A stretch of DNA of 64,000 bases from Actinomyces ruminicola (GTDB lineage: Bacteria; Actinomycetota; Actinomycetes; Actinomycetales; Actinomycetaceae), in NCBI RefSeq assembly GCF_900103885.1, contig NZ_FNIM01000001.1, forward strand, positions 602,138 to 666,137, in the 5' to 3' direction. This document shows positions 48,711-60,366 of this stretch, one piece after another. The position numbers were made by a program, and so were the translations under genes. Below the pieces are notes generated by a model that saw only the letters and a list, made by a program, of their open reading frames with translations, was not told the origin of the DNA and made no database searches. The first letter of the stretch is position 1. Every line of letters begins with the position of its first letter.

Positions 48711-50041
48711 GCGGGCGTCTCCTGGTCGGGTGAGGCCGGGATGCGGGCGGCGTCGCGGCCGGTGAAGACGCGGGGGACGCGCTCGCCCAGGCGGGTGACG
48801 ATCTCGTAGTTGATGGTGGAGCAGACCTCGGCCCAGTCGTCGGCGGTGGGCGTGACAGCGTCGTCGGGTGCCCCCCACAGCACGGCGGTGTCGCCGGGGG
48901 CGGCGGGCGGATCCAGTGGGGCCCCCTCGGGGGTGGTGGCGGGGCCGAGGTCGATGACGACCTGGTCCATGCACACTCGGCCGACAATGGCGGCGCGCAG
49001 GCCGTTCACGGCCACGGGGCCGCCATTGGAGGCGGCGCGGGGGATGCCGTCGGCGTACCCGAGCGGAACCAGGCCGAGCCAGCGGTCGGTGGGGGCGCGC
49101 CAGGTGCCGCCGTAGGAGACGGCCTGGCCCGCGGGGATGCACTTGACCTGGGTCAGCGGCGCCTCGAGGCGCATCGCCGGGCGCAGATCCAGGGCGGTGG
49201 AGGTGGCCACGGCCGGGTCCGGAGACAGGCCGTACAGGCCGATGCCGATGCGCACCAGGTCCAGGCGGGTGTCGGGGTGCCACAGCAGGCCGGCGGTGGC
49301 GGCCAGGTGCCGCACGCGTGGCTCCAACCCCGCCTCGGTTACGACGCGTTCGGCGGCCAGGAAGCGGGACAGGTGCTTCTCGGTGGAGCCGCAGGCGGGC
49401 TCGTCGGCGCGGGACAGGTGGCTCCACAGGCCGACGACGGCGATGGTGCCGTCCTGTTCGGCGGCCTTGGCGGCGGCAGCGAGGGCGGGCAGGTCGGCGG
49501 GCGTGGAGCCGCCGCGGGACATGCCGGTGTCAGCCTTGAGGTGAATGCGCGCCGGCGCCGCAGCGGCATCCGGGGAGTCGGCCAGCTCGGCGCGCGCGGC
49601 GGCCACGATGGCGTCGAGCTGGGTGCGGGTGGACACCGACAGGTCGAGGTCGGCGGCGAGCGCGGCGCGCAGCGGGGAGCCGGGGGCGGCGGCCTGGTCG
49701 GGCGTGAGCACGGGCAGGAGCCAGCACAGCAGGCGGGGGCGCGTGGAGGTGGGGACCGAGTCTGGGTTGCGCGACGGGCGGGCGATGCCGACGTGGTCCA
49801 GCCGGGCGCGCAGGCGCAGGGCCTCGGCCAGTTGGGCGACACCGAGCCAGGTGGCGCCGGCCCGCAGACAGGTGGTGGATACCTGGCCGATGCCGTGGCC
49901 GTAGGCGTCGGCCTTGACGATGGCCATCCAGGGCACGCCGCCCACCGCGGCGAGCACGTGGGCGTTGTGCGCGATGGCGTCTAGGTCGACCACCGCACGG
50001 GAGGTCGTCGCTGGAAGCGGAGTGCCGGTTGACGCGTTCAC
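48707..50041 (-). CDS. alr: Alanine racemase
   Basis: A 444-residue PLP enzyme making D-alanine for peptidoglycan. The PLP lysine is in IVKADAYGHG, the catalytic tyrosine in AVSYGGTWRAP, and ADTGMSRGG, IGIGLYGLSP and GRVCMDQVVIDLG are standard. It is about 60-70 residues longer than most Alr proteins, partly because of an insertion around SRNPDSVPTSTRPRLL and an extended loop near TTPEGAPLDPPAAP. The GTG at 50,041 is preferred over the ATG at 50,131, which lies inside an inverted repeat. Confidence 0.92.
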   Translation of the reverse strand: MNASTGTPLPATTSRAVVDLDAIAHNAHVLAAVGGVPWMAIVKADAYGHGIGQVSTTCLRAGATWLGVAQLAEALRLRARLDHVGIARPSRNPDSVPTSTRPRLLCWLLPVLTPDQAAAPGSPLRAALAADLDLSVSTRTQLDAIVAAARAELADSPDAAAAPARIHLKADTGMSRGGSTPADLPALAAAAKAAEQDGTIAVVGLWSHLSRADEPACGSTEKHLSRFLAAERVVTEAGLEPRVRHLAATAGLLWHPDTRLDLVRIGIGLYGLSPDPAVATSTALDLRPAMRLEAPLTQVKCIPAGQAVSYGGTWRAPTDRWLGLVPLGYADGIPRAASNGGPVAVNGLRAAIVGRVCMDQVVIDLGPATTPEGAPLDPPAAPGDTAVLWGAPDDAVTPTADDWAEVCSTINYEIVTRLGERVPRVFTGRDAARIPASPDQETPA

Positions 50042-50124
50042 GGTGGCGATTGTTCCACTCCCTGGGGCTCGGTGCGGGGATGCGGCGGTGGGAAGCCGGT
50101 GGAGGGAGTTCTGGCTGCGAAAAG

Positions 50125-50256
50125 TGTCCATCGGTGACCACTTTCAGAAACAAGCCCCTTGATGCGCTGCGAACAAACGGCTCCAGAGCAGGGAAATCTC
50201 GGGTCGGCTCGGAGGCTGAGCAGCCGCGGCAACGGCAAACTGGTCACCGATGGACA
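50125..50256. repeat. 16-bp inverted repeat around a 100-bp spacer
   Basis: TGTCCATCGGTGACCA at 50,125-50,140 is repeated perfectly inverted at 50,241-50,256, with further partial matches outside (AAAGTG and AGAATG sides). The right arm supplies the stop codon of the NAD(P)HX repair gene; the left arm lies just upstream of alr. It resembles an insertion with inverted ends, or a long-range RNA stem. Confidence 0.75.
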
Positions 50257-52130
50257 TTCTTCCTGAGGGAGGCAGGCCCAAGTGCGGCACTGCCAGGCTG
50301 CGAGCTCGAGACTCGGTGCACGCCGGCCCTCCAGAGCTGCTCCCAAGCAGCCGGGACCGCCTCGGCCACGTCCAGCGCAGCAATGGGATGACCTGGTGAT
50401 TCAAACGGATGACCGGCCACAGCAGTGGCCGCGCACGCAACGGATGCGGCTCCATCCAGCCCGGCCGCCCGCACCGCCGCGAGCGCGTGCAGGCGCACGC
50501 CCAGGGCCGCACAGCGGGCGGCCACTTCCCCGTCAGCGCGGCGGGCGGCCATATCCGCTGCTGCATCCGCGGCCTCACCCCGGGCATCCCCGCCGATTTC
50601 CGCATCGGCGCGGGCGGCCGCCAGCAGCGCACCAATGATTCCGGCGAGTACGTCCCCGCTGCCGGCGGTGGCCAGCCACCCCGGACCGGAGTCAACCGAC
50701 AGCAGCACCCCGCCCGGACAGGCAATCAGCGTGGGGGTGGTCTTAAGCAGCACCGTGGCCCCGGTGAGCTCCGTCAGGCGGCACGCCGCGGCGGCCGGGG
50801 CGGCCTCCACGGCTTCTCTCCCGGCCTGCTCCCCCAGTGCGGTCAGCAGGGCGGCGGCCTCGCCGGCGTGCGGGGTGAGCACATGCTGCGGGCCGCAGCG
50901 GCAACCGGCGGCAATGCGCGCGGCCAGCAGGGGCAGCGCCCCGGCGTCAATCACCGCGTCAATGGGTTCCCCGCCCTCGCCAAGCGCCCGGCCCAATGCG
51001 GCATCCAGTTCGGCGGCACGCGGGGCGTCGGCCGGGTCGGTGCCGGGGCCGATCACCAGCGCCTGGCAGCGCCCGTCACCGGGCACCACTTCGGGACGGC
51101 GGCCCAGCACCAGCTCGATCACCCGCTGCGGCGCCGCCAGCCGCACCATGCCGGCGCCGGTGCGCACCGCCGCGGAGGCGGCCAGCACCGCGGCTCCCAG
51201 GTAGGTCTGGCTGCCGGCCCACAGGCCGACCACGCCGCGCGTGTACTTGTGGTCGCTCGCCCCGGGCACGCGCAGCAGCTCGGCGAGTTCCCCGTCCGCG
51301 GGCCGAACTGCCAGCGGCGCCCCGTCCGGCACCGGCAGCCCCAGGTCCGCTACCTCAACACGCCCGCACAGTGGCGCGGCCGGCGGCAGCAGGTGGACGC
51401 CCTTGAGGCAGGTGAAAGTTACGGTGCGGTCGGCGGCCAGCACCGGGCCGGGCAGAGTGCCGTCATCCACGCCGACGCCCGAGGGCAGGTCCACGGCCAG
51501 CACCCGGAAGGGGCGCTCTCCCGGCAGCCCGGCAGCATGCAGCGGGGCGATGAGCGCGGCCGCGGCGGGGCGCAACGGGCCGGTGGCGCCGATGCCGGTG
51601 AGACCGTCAACCACCAGGTCCGCTCCGTCCGCGCCCCGGAGGCCCGGTTCCCCAGCGCCCGCTCCCCCGGCCGCCGCCTGCACGGCAGCCAGTGGGTCGG
51701 CGGCGAGGCGCACGCCCGCTCGGCGCGCGGCCTCCAGGGCCGCGGCATGCAGCCGGGAGGCCTCGGTGGCCGGGGCGGCGGTAACGGCGCAGCCGCGGCG
51801 GGCCAGCAGGGCACCGGCCAGCAGCGCGTCGCCGCCGTTGTGCCCGCCGCCCACGAGCAGCAGTACGCGCGCGCCGGCCACCACGCCGCGCGCATCCCGC
51901 AGCTCCGCCACCGCCGCCCGCGCCAGGGCATGGGCGGCGGCATGCATGTAGCGGTCGGTGCCGACGGTCAGCGGCGCCTCGGCGGCGGCGACAGCGCGGG
52001 CCGGGTAGGCCGCTTCGGCCGCGAGGGTGCGGCCGGAGGACGCCTCACGGTTGCCGTCGCCGGGCGGGTGCGGGTCGTATGGAGGGTTCGCGAAACTCAC
52101 CGTTCCATCATCGCCCCGCCGAGCGCCCAC
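50244..52130 (-). CDS. nnr: Bifunctional NAD(P)HX epimerase / ADP-dependent NAD(P)HX dehydratase
   Basis: A fused repair enzyme of about 628 residues. The N-terminal YjeF_N half (about 40-290: LLLVGGGHNGGDALLAGALLARRG, DLVVDGLTGIGATGPLR, VDLPSGVGVDDG) epimerises hydrated NAD(P)H; the C-terminal carbohydrate-kinase half (HKYTRGVVGLWAGSQTYLGAAVLAA, VIGPGTDPADAPR, VLTPHAGEAAALL, GSGDVLAGIIGALLAA) dehydrates it. The start is uncertain (GTG 52,130, or GTG 52,100). The last codons lie within an inverted repeat whose sequence provides the TGA. Confidence 0.9.
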   Translation of the reverse strand: MGARRGDDGTVSFANPPYDPHPPGDGNREASSGRTLAAEAAYPARAVAAAEAPLTVGTDRYMHAAAHALARAAVAELRDARGVVAGARVLLLVGGGHNGGDALLAGALLARRGCAVTAAPATEASRLHAAALEAARRAGVRLAADPLAAVQAAAGGAGAGEPGLRGADGADLVVDGLTGIGATGPLRPAAAALIAPLHAAGLPGERPFRVLAVDLPSGVGVDDGTLPGPVLAADRTVTFTCLKGVHLLPPAAPLCGRVEVADLGLPVPDGAPLAVRPADGELAELLRVPGASDHKYTRGVVGLWAGSQTYLGAAVLAASAAVRTGAGMVRLAAPQRVIELVLGRRPEVVPGDGRCQALVIGPGTDPADAPRAAELDAALGRALGEGGEPIDAVIDAGALPLLAARIAAGCRCGPQHVLTPHAGEAAALLTALGEQAGREAVEAAPAAAACRLTELTGATVLLKTTPTLIACPGGVLLSVDSGPGWLATAGSGDVLAGIIGALLAAARADAEIGGDARGEAADAAADMAARRADGEVAARCAALGVRLHALAAVRAAGLDGAASVACAATAVAGHPFESPGHPIAALDVAEAVPAAWEQLWRAGVHRVSSSQPGSAALGPASLRKNVHR

Positions 52131-52152
52131 GCGCCCAGGATCGCCTACGCCC

Positions 52153-54090
<1,938 letters not shown>

Positions 54091-54250
54091 GTGCCCGATA
54101 GAACCACCATTCCCCCTCCGGGATCAACGTCCGCGCCGCGAACCGGCGGAATCAACAGGTGGAAACTGATATGCAGCGGGACCCGAGAAGTCCTGAGAAG
54201 TGCAGCGTCACAGTATCCGGGAGGCGGCCCCGGGCGCCGGCGAGGAGACA

Positions 54251-55264
54251 ATGCGTCACACTGGTGTGGTGAACAGTCCCATGTCCCCTGCGGCCCAGTC
54301 CGGAGCAGACGCCTCGCCGTACATCGAGCTGCGCCGCGACCAGTGGCGTGCGCTCGCCTCCTCCGCGCCGCTGCCGCTGACCCAGGCGGACCTTGAGAAG
54401 CTGCGTGGTCTGGGCGACCCCATCGACCTGCCGGAGGTCGACGTGGTCTACCGACCGCTGACGGCGCTGCTGGAGCACTTCATCACCACCGCCCGCGAGC
54501 GGGCCCGCCGCACCGCCGCCTTCCTGGGGGTGGATGAGCGGCCGACGCCGTTCGTCGTGGCCGTGGCAGGCTCGGTGGCGGTCGGCAAGTCGACGACGGC
54601 GCGGCTGCTCGCCCACCTGCTGGCACGTTTCCCCGACACTCCGCGCGTGGACCTGGTGACCACCGACGGCTTCCTGCTGCCCAACGCCGTGCTGGAGGAG
54701 CGCGGGCTGACCGCCCGCAAGGGGTTCCCGGAGTCCTACGATCAGCGGGCGCTGCTGGAGTTCGTGACTGCGGTGAAGTCCGGGGCGCCCCGGGTGGAGG
54801 CGCCGGTGTACTCGCATACCGTCTACGACATCGTGCCGGGAGCCAAGAAGGTGGTGGAGCACCCCGACGTGCTGGTGCTGGAGGGGCTGAACGTGTTGCA
54901 GCCGGCGCCTCGAGGACGGCGGGTTGCTCGCGACGGCGGCCGCCCGGTGGCGTCGGCGCTGGCGGTGAGCGACTTCATCGACTTCTCCATCTACGTGGAC
55001 GCCGACCCGGAGGACATCCGCCGCTGGTACCTGGACCGATTCCTGACTCTGAAGCACACGGCGTTCAGGGACCCCGACTCCTACTTCCGGCGCTACGCGG
55101 CCATCCCGGACGACATCGCGCTGGCGGCCGCGAATGAGGTGTGGGAGAGCGTGAACCTGACGAACCTGCGGGAGAACATCGCCCCCACGCGCGGCCGGGC
55201 CACGATCGTGCTGCGCAAGGACTCCAACCACCACATGAGCCGGATGCTGCTGCGCAAGGCCTGA
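54251..55264 (+). CDS. coaA: Type I pantothenate kinase
   Basis: A 337-residue P-loop kinase starting CoA synthesis. Seen: [15 protein letters not shown]-loop GSVAVGKST (107-115), [69 protein letters not shown] and [10 protein letters not shown]. The ATG at 54,251 has GAGGAG three to four bases upstream; the longer frame starts without a ribosome site. An insertion of basic residues ([13 protein letters not shown]) after LNVLQ is typical of actinobacterial CoaA. Confidence 0.95.
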   Translation: MRHTGVVNSPMSPAAQSGADASPYIELRRDQWRALASSAPLPLTQADLEKLRGLGDPIDLPEVDVVYRPLTALLEHFITTARERARRTAAFLGVDERPTPFVVAVAGSVAVGKSTTARLLAHLLARFPDTPRVDLVTTDGFLLPNAVLEERGLTARKGFPESYDQRALLEFVTAVKSGAPRVEAPVYSHTVYDIVPGAKKVVEHPDVLVLEGLNVLQPAPRGRRVARDGGRPVASALAVSDFIDFSIYVDADPEDIRRWYLDRFLTLKHTAFRDPDSYFRRYAAIPDDIALAAANEVWESVNLTNLRENIAPTRGRATIVLRKDSNHHMSRMLLRKA

Positions 55265-55271
55265 GCGCTCC

Positions 55272-56201
55272 TCAAAGGGCACCCGGGTGAGCGCCCGTGC
55301 CCGGCACGATGCCGCAGGACGTGAGATAGGAGACTCTCCGGTCGCTGGCGCGGCGTTCCTGTTCGATCGCATCGTTGGGGGCCGGACAGTAGCTGCCGTC
55401 GTCGTAGGCGACTGCGCGGGTCACGCCCCACTCCCAGATGGTCTGCACCGCGGCCGCGGCGGCGAGCAGGGCCCGATCCTCGTCCTTGGAAAGACGTCGC
55501 GTGCCGGGCACCCGCAAGGCCGTCCCGGCTGGGTCAAGCAGCCACGCGCAGGCCTCGGCATGCCCGAGGTGACGCCGAGTTCGCAGGAAGAAGTACGAGC
55601 GCGACGGCGGCCACGCCACCCGGCGGGTTCGCCGCCCAGCCAGCACCAGGCCCTCCCGGGATACGGTCGTGCGTTCCCGCACAATACGGTGCAGGTTGCC
55701 CAGGAGACTGCCCGCGGATACCACCAGGAGCATCCAGAATCCGCTGTTAAGTCGTAGCGCCCCGTCCGCGCCGAATGATCCGGAGAAGGATTGCGGTGCC
55801 CGCTCCGGGCCGAGTACGGCCAGCGCTCCGGCAGCACCGCATAGGACCACCAGGATGGCGATGCTCACGGCGAGCCCGTACCAGTTCGGCCGCTCCTTGA
55901 GGATTAGGGGCTCGTGGGCGAGCAGTGTCTGGTCGACGGGCAGGGCGCGCGGTGCCGCTCCCAGTTGGGGGGACGGCCTGCGCGGCCCGGGGATCCGCGC
56001 CTTGCCGGGCGGGCGGGACGGGCATGGTCTCGCGGGCGTAGCCGCGGGCCAGCGCCCAGGCCCAGATGCCGTCGACCTCGGCCTCGAGCCGCAAACGCAG
56101 ATCCTTGGCTCTCCGGGACGACAGGCGTGGAGCGGACAGTCGCACCCTGTGGCCCGCCGCTCCCACCTCGACCAGAGCCACCGGGCCTCCCCTGCCACCA
56201 C
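55272..56201 (-). CDS. PH-like membrane module, downstream half (start not identifiable)
   Basis: Coding character is clear from about 55,960 down: two hydrophobic spans (YGLAVSIAILVVLCGAAGALAVL; FWMLLVVSAGSLLGNL) followed by a bPH-like domain (TTVSREGLVLAGRRTRRVAW ... VQTIWEWGVTRAVAY). Upstream of that the frame is Pro/Arg-rich and contains no start codon with a ribosome site before the first hydrophobic span. The module is a paralogue of the one just upstream on the same strand, and a one-base shift near 56,000 would fuse the two. Function unknown. Confidence 0.6.
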   Translation of the reverse strand: MVAGEARWLWSRWERRATGCDCPLHACRPGEPRICVCGSRPRSTASGPGRWPAATPARPCPSRPPGKARIPGPRRPSPQLGAAPRALPVDQTLLAHEPLILKERPNWYGLAVSIAILVVLCGAAGALAVLGPERAPQSFSGSFGADGALRLNSGFWMLLVVSAGSLLGNLHRIVRERTTVSREGLVLAGRRTRRVAWPPSRSYFFLRTRRHLGHAEACAWLLDPAGTALRVPGTRRLSKDEDRALLAAAAAVQTIWEWGVTRAVAYDDGSYCPAPNDAIEQERRASDRRVSYLTSCGIVPGTGAHPGAL

Positions 56202-56586
56202 CGGCTAGGACGACCATGAATCCAGCACGGGAATCGGGCCAGGGCAGGTGAACCGTCCGCAACAGACCGCGGGAGTGAATGCCGCGGGCGTCGAATACGG
56301 TGCGGCGCCGCAGCACCGCGACGCCGAGGATCAGCACCAGCGTGCCGGCCGCGCACAGGGGCGCGGCGACCTCCAGCCCGGGATCGAGGACGTGCAGCAT
56401 GAAGCCGACGTACAGCAGCATCGGACCGGCAAGCAGGAAGGCGAAGCCTGCGATCCTGCTGGAGGCATCCTGCCGACGCATCAGGGACTCCGGTCCCTGG
56501 AACGACGCCGGGGCCTGCACCGACGCGACGGCCCCGGGAGCGTCGCCGTGAGAGCCGTACGGGTGGCGAGCAGCGGGTGCCGGCAT
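55747..56586 (-). CDS. PH-like membrane module, upstream half (probably frameshifted C-terminus)
   Basis: The ATG at 56,586 has AAGGAG five bases upstream. Residues about 45-92 form two membrane spans (IAGFAFLLAGPMLLYVGFML; LCAAGTLVLILGVAVL), then a bPH-like domain (TVFDARGIHSRGLLRTVHLPW ... VDGIWAWALARGYARE). After residue about 190 the frame becomes Pro/Arg-rich and overlaps the downstream module for some 250 bp in another frame, so the real protein probably ends near 56,000 or continues into the next frame. Function unknown. Confidence 0.65.
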   Translation of the reverse strand: MPAPAARHPYGSHGDAPGAVASVQAPASFQGPESLMRRQDASSRIAGFAFLLAGPMLLYVGFMLHVLDPGLEVAAPLCAAGTLVLILGVAVLRRRTVFDARGIHSRGLLRTVHLPWPDSRAGFMVVLAGGGRGGPVALVEVGAAGHRVRLSAPRLSSRRAKDLRLRLEAEVDGIWAWALARGYARETMPVPPARQGADPRAAQAVPPTGSGTARPARRPDTARPRAPNPQGAAELVRARREHRHPGGPMRCCRSAGRTRPGAGTAILLRIIRRGRGATT

Positions 56587-56741
56587 GTCGACTCCTTCGC
56601 TTGGCTGAGGGGTCAGGACACGGACTGGGGCGCGGCGAGGCCAAGGCCGCCCGCGACGCGCGCCACCGCATCCATCCCGTTATTTTGGAGCGTAGCAGAG
56701 CCGCCACATCCGTGCCGAAACGTTTGCCGGTGAGACACCAC

Positions 56742-56770
56742 GTGACACTCTCCGCGCAGCGTTCTACTGT
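56742..56770 (+). promoter_or_regulatory. Probable promoter of pntAB
   Basis: GTGACA (56,742-56,747) matches the -35 consensus at five of six positions and is followed after 17 bp by TACTGT (56,765-56,770). It would give a leader of about 75 nt. Confidence 0.5.
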
Positions 56771-56851
56771 TACGCGAGGCACCCACGCCCATCCCTCCCG
56801 AAACGCGCACCTGCGCCGAGGTCGCGGGCGCGCCCGCTGAAAGGAGTTTCT

Positions 56852-58411
56852 ATGCGTCTTGGAATCCCCTGTCAGCCTCCGGACCGCTCCCTGGCCGCGG
56901 CCACCCCGCAGACCGTCGAGCGGCTGATCCGCCTGGGTTACGACGTCGTCGTCCAGCGCGGCGCCGGAGCGCCGGCTCACTTCCCCGACACCGCCTACGA
57001 GGAGGCCGGCGCCCAGCTCGCCGACCGCGCCGAGGTCTGGGCCTGCAACATCGTGGTCACCGCCTACGCTCCCGACGACGCCGAACTCGACCTGATGCAC
57101 CCCGGCGCCACCCTCATCGGTAGGTTAGACCCAGCCCGTCACCCCGATTTCGTGCAAAAGCTGCAGGACCACTCCCTGACCGCCCTGGCGATCGACACGG
57201 TGCCGCGCATCTCCCGGGCGCAGAGCATGGATGTGCTCTCCTCCCAGGCGAACCTGGCCGGCTACCGGGCCGTCATCGAGGCCGCCGGGCACTTCGGCCG
57301 ACTGCTGAACGGCCAGGTGACCGCCGCCGGCAAGTTCCCGCCCGCCTCCGTGTATGTGATCGGCGCGGGCGTGGCGGGCCTGGCGGCGATCGGCACCGCC
57401 TACTCACTGGGAGCCGTCGTCAGGGGCACCGACGTGCGCCCGGAAGTGGCCGACCAGGTCAAGTCCGTGGGGGCGGAGTTCGTGCCCGTGCCCACCGCCC
57501 AGGAGGTCTCCGCCGACGGCTACGCCAAGGAGATGAGCACCGACCAGGCCGCCCTGGCCAACGCCCTGTACGCCGAGCAGGCCGCCGCCGCCGACATCGT
57601 GGTCACCACGGCGAACATCCCCGGCCGCCGCGCCCCCCTGCTGCTGGACCGCGCCGCCGTCGAGGCCATGCGCCCCGGCTCGGTGATTGTGGACATGGCC
57701 GCCGCCAACGGCGGCAACACGGAGTTGACCGTGCCCGGCGAGGTGGTCACCACCCCGGGCGGCGTCACCATCGTCGGCTACACCGACCTGGCCGAGCGCC
57801 TTCCCGCCCAGGCCTCCCAGCTGTACGGCCGGAACATCCTCAACCTGCTGACCCTCCTGACCCCCGGCAAGGACGGTGAGCTGGCCCTGGACCTGGAGGA
57901 CCAGGTGGTGCGAGCGATCACCGTGTGCCAGGCAGGTGAACTGCTGTGGCCGCCGCCGCCCGTGTCCGTCTCGGCCGCTCCCAAGGCACCGACCGCCGCC
58001 GCTCCCCCGCAGTCCGCCTCCGACGCGGCCGCCGACGCCGAGGCCGAGGCCGCCGCCCAGGCCCGCTCGCGACGGCGGAAGACCATCGGCATCGCGCTCG
58101 CTGCCACGGCCGCCGCGGCACTCGTGCTGGTCACGCCCGCTGCGGCAACCAGCCACTACATAGTGCTGGCCCTGGCGATCATCCTGGGCTTCCACGTGAT
58201 CTCCAATGTGACCCCGGCGCTGCACACCCCGCTGATGTCGGTGACGAACGCCATCTCCGGCATCATCCTGCTGGGCGCCATCTCCCAGGTCGGCAACGCC
58301 AACCCGGCGATCAGCGGCGTCGCCTTCATCGCGATCATGCTCGCATCCATCAACGTCTTCGGCGGCTTCGCGGTCACCCACCGCATGCTCGCCATGTTCA
58401 GGAAGGAGTGA
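56852..58411 (+). CDS. pntA: NAD(P) transhydrogenase subunit alpha
   Basis: A 519-residue subunit of the proton-translocating transhydrogenase. Residues 1 to about 370 form the NAD(H)-binding dI domain ([69 protein letters not shown]); an Ala/Pro/Glu-rich linker (about 380-405) leads to four membrane helices of dII ([37 protein letters not shown]). AAAGGAG precedes the ATG. As in E. coli, the membrane part is on the alpha chain. It couples hydride transfer between NADH and NADP+ to the proton gradient with PntB. Confidence 0.96.
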   Translation: MRLGIPCQPPDRSLAAATPQTVERLIRLGYDVVVQRGAGAPAHFPDTAYEEAGAQLADRAEVWACNIVVTAYAPDDAELDLMHPGATLIGRLDPARHPDFVQKLQDHSLTALAIDTVPRISRAQSMDVLSSQANLAGYRAVIEAAGHFGRLLNGQVTAAGKFPPASVYVIGAGVAGLAAIGTAYSLGAVVRGTDVRPEVADQVKSVGAEFVPVPTAQEVSADGYAKEMSTDQAALANALYAEQAAAADIVVTTANIPGRRAPLLLDRAAVEAMRPGSVIVDMAAANGGNTELTVPGEVVTTPGGVTIVGYTDLAERLPAQASQLYGRNILNLLTLLTPGKDGELALDLEDQVVRAITVCQAGELLWPPPPVSVSAAPKAPTAAAPPQSASDAAADAEAEAAAQARSRRRKTIGIALAATAAAALVLVTPAAATSHYIVLALAIILGFHVISNVTPALHTPLMSVTNAISGIILLGAISQVGNANPAISGVAFIAIMLASINVFGGFAVTHRMLAMFRKE

Positions 58412-58415
58412 GGGC

Positions 58416-59924
58416 ATGTCTGGCGCAGCCGTTTTCTCCCTGCCCGCATCCATGTCAGCGGCGCCGCCCGCCGTGTTTCCCCCGGCCGCGGCCGACACCG
58501 TCGGGCTGACTCTGCCCTCCCCGGTCGCCCTGGCCTACATCGCGGCGGCCGTGCTGTTCATCCTGGCCGCGGCCGGACTGTCCCGTCATGAGACGGCGGT
58601 AGCCGGGAACATCGCCGGCGCCGTCGGCATGGGGGTGGCCGTCGCAGCCGCCATCGGCCTGGCGCTCGTCTCCGACCCCGGCCAGGGCGTGGTCACCACC
58701 GCGATCCTGATCGCCCTGGCCCTGGGCATCGGCGCCGTGATCGGCATGCTGCTCGCCGGGAGGGTCGCCATGACCGGCATGCCGCAGCTGATCGCCGTCC
58801 TCAACGGGCTGGTCGGCCTGGCCGCCGTGCTGGTGGGCTTCAGCTCCTACGCCTCCCCCGACGCTCTGGCCCAATCACTGGGCGCCTTCCACCTGGGCGA
58901 GGTGTTCCTGGGCGTGTTCGTGGGGGCGGTGACCTTCACCGGGTCGGTGCTGGCGGCACTGAAGCTGGCCGGGCGGGTGCCGGGCCGGCCGCTCACCCTG
59001 CCGGGCCGCAATCGGATCAACCTTGCCGCGCTGCTCGTCAGCCTCGTGCTAATGGTCGCCTTCATCCTGCTGCCCGTCGGCTCTACGGCCGCCTGGGTGT
59101 GCCTGGCGGTGATGACGGTCATCGCCCTGGCACTGGGCGTGCACCTGGTGGTGGCGATCGGCGGCGGTGACATGCCGGTGGTCGTGGCCATCATGAACTC
59201 CTACTCCGGCTGGGCCTCGGCCTTCACCGGGTTCATGGTCAACAACGACCTGCTGATCATCACCGGCGCCCTGGTGGGCTCCTCCGGCGCCTACCTGTCC
59301 TACCTGATGTGCCAGGCGATGAACCGCTCCTTCATGTCCGTGCTGCTGGGCGGCTACGGCACCGAGGGCGCGGTGGTGGCTCCCGCCGAGGCCGAGGAGG
59401 GGAGCATCCGGCAGACCGACGTGAACGCGGTGGCCCGCGCCCTGCAGGATGCCCGCCGCGTGATCATCACCCCCGGCTACGGCATGGCGGTGGCCCAGGC
59501 CCAGTACCCCGTGGCCACGCTCACGGAGATGCTGCGCGGGGAGGGCGTGGACGTCACCTTCGGCATCCACCCCGTGGCCGGCCGCCTGCCTGGGCACATG
59601 AACGTGCTCCTGGCCGAGGCCAAGGTCCCCTATGACCTCGTGCTGGAGATGGACGAGGTGAACGACGACTTCTCCGACGTCGACATCGTCCTGGTCATCG
59701 GTGCGAACGACACGGTCAACCCGGCCGCGGAGGAGCCCGGCTCCCCCATTGCCGGCATGCCGGTGCTGCGAGTGTGGGACGCCCGGCGCGTGGTGGTCTT
59801 CAAGCGCTCCATGGCCTCCGGCTACGCCGGGGTGCAGAACCCGCTGTTCTTCAAGGACAACACCTCCATGCTCTTCGGCGACGCGAAGGAGACCGTGGAG
59901 GCGGTCATCCGCGCCATGGAGTGA
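58416..59924 (+). CDS. pntB: NAD(P) transhydrogenase subunit beta
   Basis: A 502-residue subunit with about nine membrane helices ([20 protein letters not shown] onward) carrying the rest of the proton path, and the C-terminal NADP(H)-binding dIII domain ([77 protein letters not shown]). It starts four bases after pntA. The N-terminal 35 residues are an Ala/Pro-rich extension. Confidence 0.96.
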   Translation: MSGAAVFSLPASMSAAPPAVFPPAAADTVGLTLPSPVALAYIAAAVLFILAAAGLSRHETAVAGNIAGAVGMGVAVAAAIGLALVSDPGQGVVTTAILIALALGIGAVIGMLLAGRVAMTGMPQLIAVLNGLVGLAAVLVGFSSYASPDALAQSLGAFHLGEVFLGVFVGAVTFTGSVLAALKLAGRVPGRPLTLPGRNRINLAALLVSLVLMVAFILLPVGSTAAWVCLAVMTVIALALGVHLVVAIGGGDMPVVVAIMNSYSGWASAFTGFMVNNDLLIITGALVGSSGAYLSYLMCQAMNRSFMSVLLGGYGTEGAVVAPAEAEEGSIRQTDVNAVARALQDARRVIITPGYGMAVAQAQYPVATLTEMLRGEGVDVTFGIHPVAGRLPGHMNVLLAEAKVPYDLVLEMDEVNDDFSDVDIVLVIGANDTVNPAAEEPGSPIAGMPVLRVWDARRVVVFKRSMASGYAGVQNPLFFKDNTSMLFGDAKETVEAVIRAME

Positions 59925-59954
59925 GCACGTTGGGGGCGCAGAGTGAGTGGACCG

Positions 59955-59991
59955 CTGTGCCCCCGTTGGACCCCTGTGCCCCCGTTGGACC
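59955..59991 (+). repeat. Two direct copies of an 18-bp unit
   Basis: CTGTGCCCCCGTTGGACC occurs at 59,955-59,972 and again at 59,974-59,991. Inverted partial copies (GCGGTCCAACGGGG; GCGGTCCAACC) follow at 60,011 and 60,030. Confidence 0.8.
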
Positions 59992-60024
59992 GCCGTAGCC
60001 GCTGGTTACAGCGGTCCAACGGGG
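59980..60024 (+). terminator. Hairpin after pntB built from the repeat units
   Basis: CCCCGTTGGACCGC pairs perfectly with GCGGTCCAACGGGG over 14 bp with a 17-nt loop, 56 bp after the pntB stop. A plausible factor-independent terminator lacking a T-tract. Confidence 0.65.
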
Positions 60025-60366
60025 CGTGAGCGGTCCAACCAGGGCGGCGCAAGACCCCGCCCACCCCCTCGGCTGCCGGCAACCAGGCCCCCGGCACCAC
60101 GGGAACAGCCCCGCAGGCCCGACTGCACACAAGGATCCTCACCGAGTACACGGGCCCGCCCGCCCACAGGCACCCGCACCGACAACCCGGCTCCGGGAAG
60201 ACGCTCCCAACAACGCGAGCGTGCGCCCGGGACAGGCACGGACGTCGTGCGCGCCCACCGGGGCGAGGCGACGCGCTTTCGACGTGTCCGCACCACGGCG
60301 CCGCTGGACCACACGGTGATACCACCCCGAAAGCGTCGTGAAAGCGGCGGCTGCCAGCCTGCCTGC

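Larger units (their letters stand above)
59925..60366. other. 442-bp spacer between pntB and the DrrA-like gene
   Basis: The left 100 bp contains direct and inverted copies of CCCCGTTGGACC and a strong hairpin (59,980-60,024). The remaining 340 bp is GC-rich with no convincing gene, and I cannot place a promoter for the downstream ABC operon. Confidence 0.5.

Noticed and set aside
50038-50131. ATG at 50,131 as the alr start
   Set aside because: It lies in an inverted-repeat arm without a Shine-Dalgarno, and the added residues are not part of the racemase fold; GTG 50,041 is preferred.
54091-54250. glmS ribozyme or other riboswitch upstream of glmS
   Set aside because: Only 160 bp are shared with coaA; no ribozyme core or conserved aptamer is recognisable.
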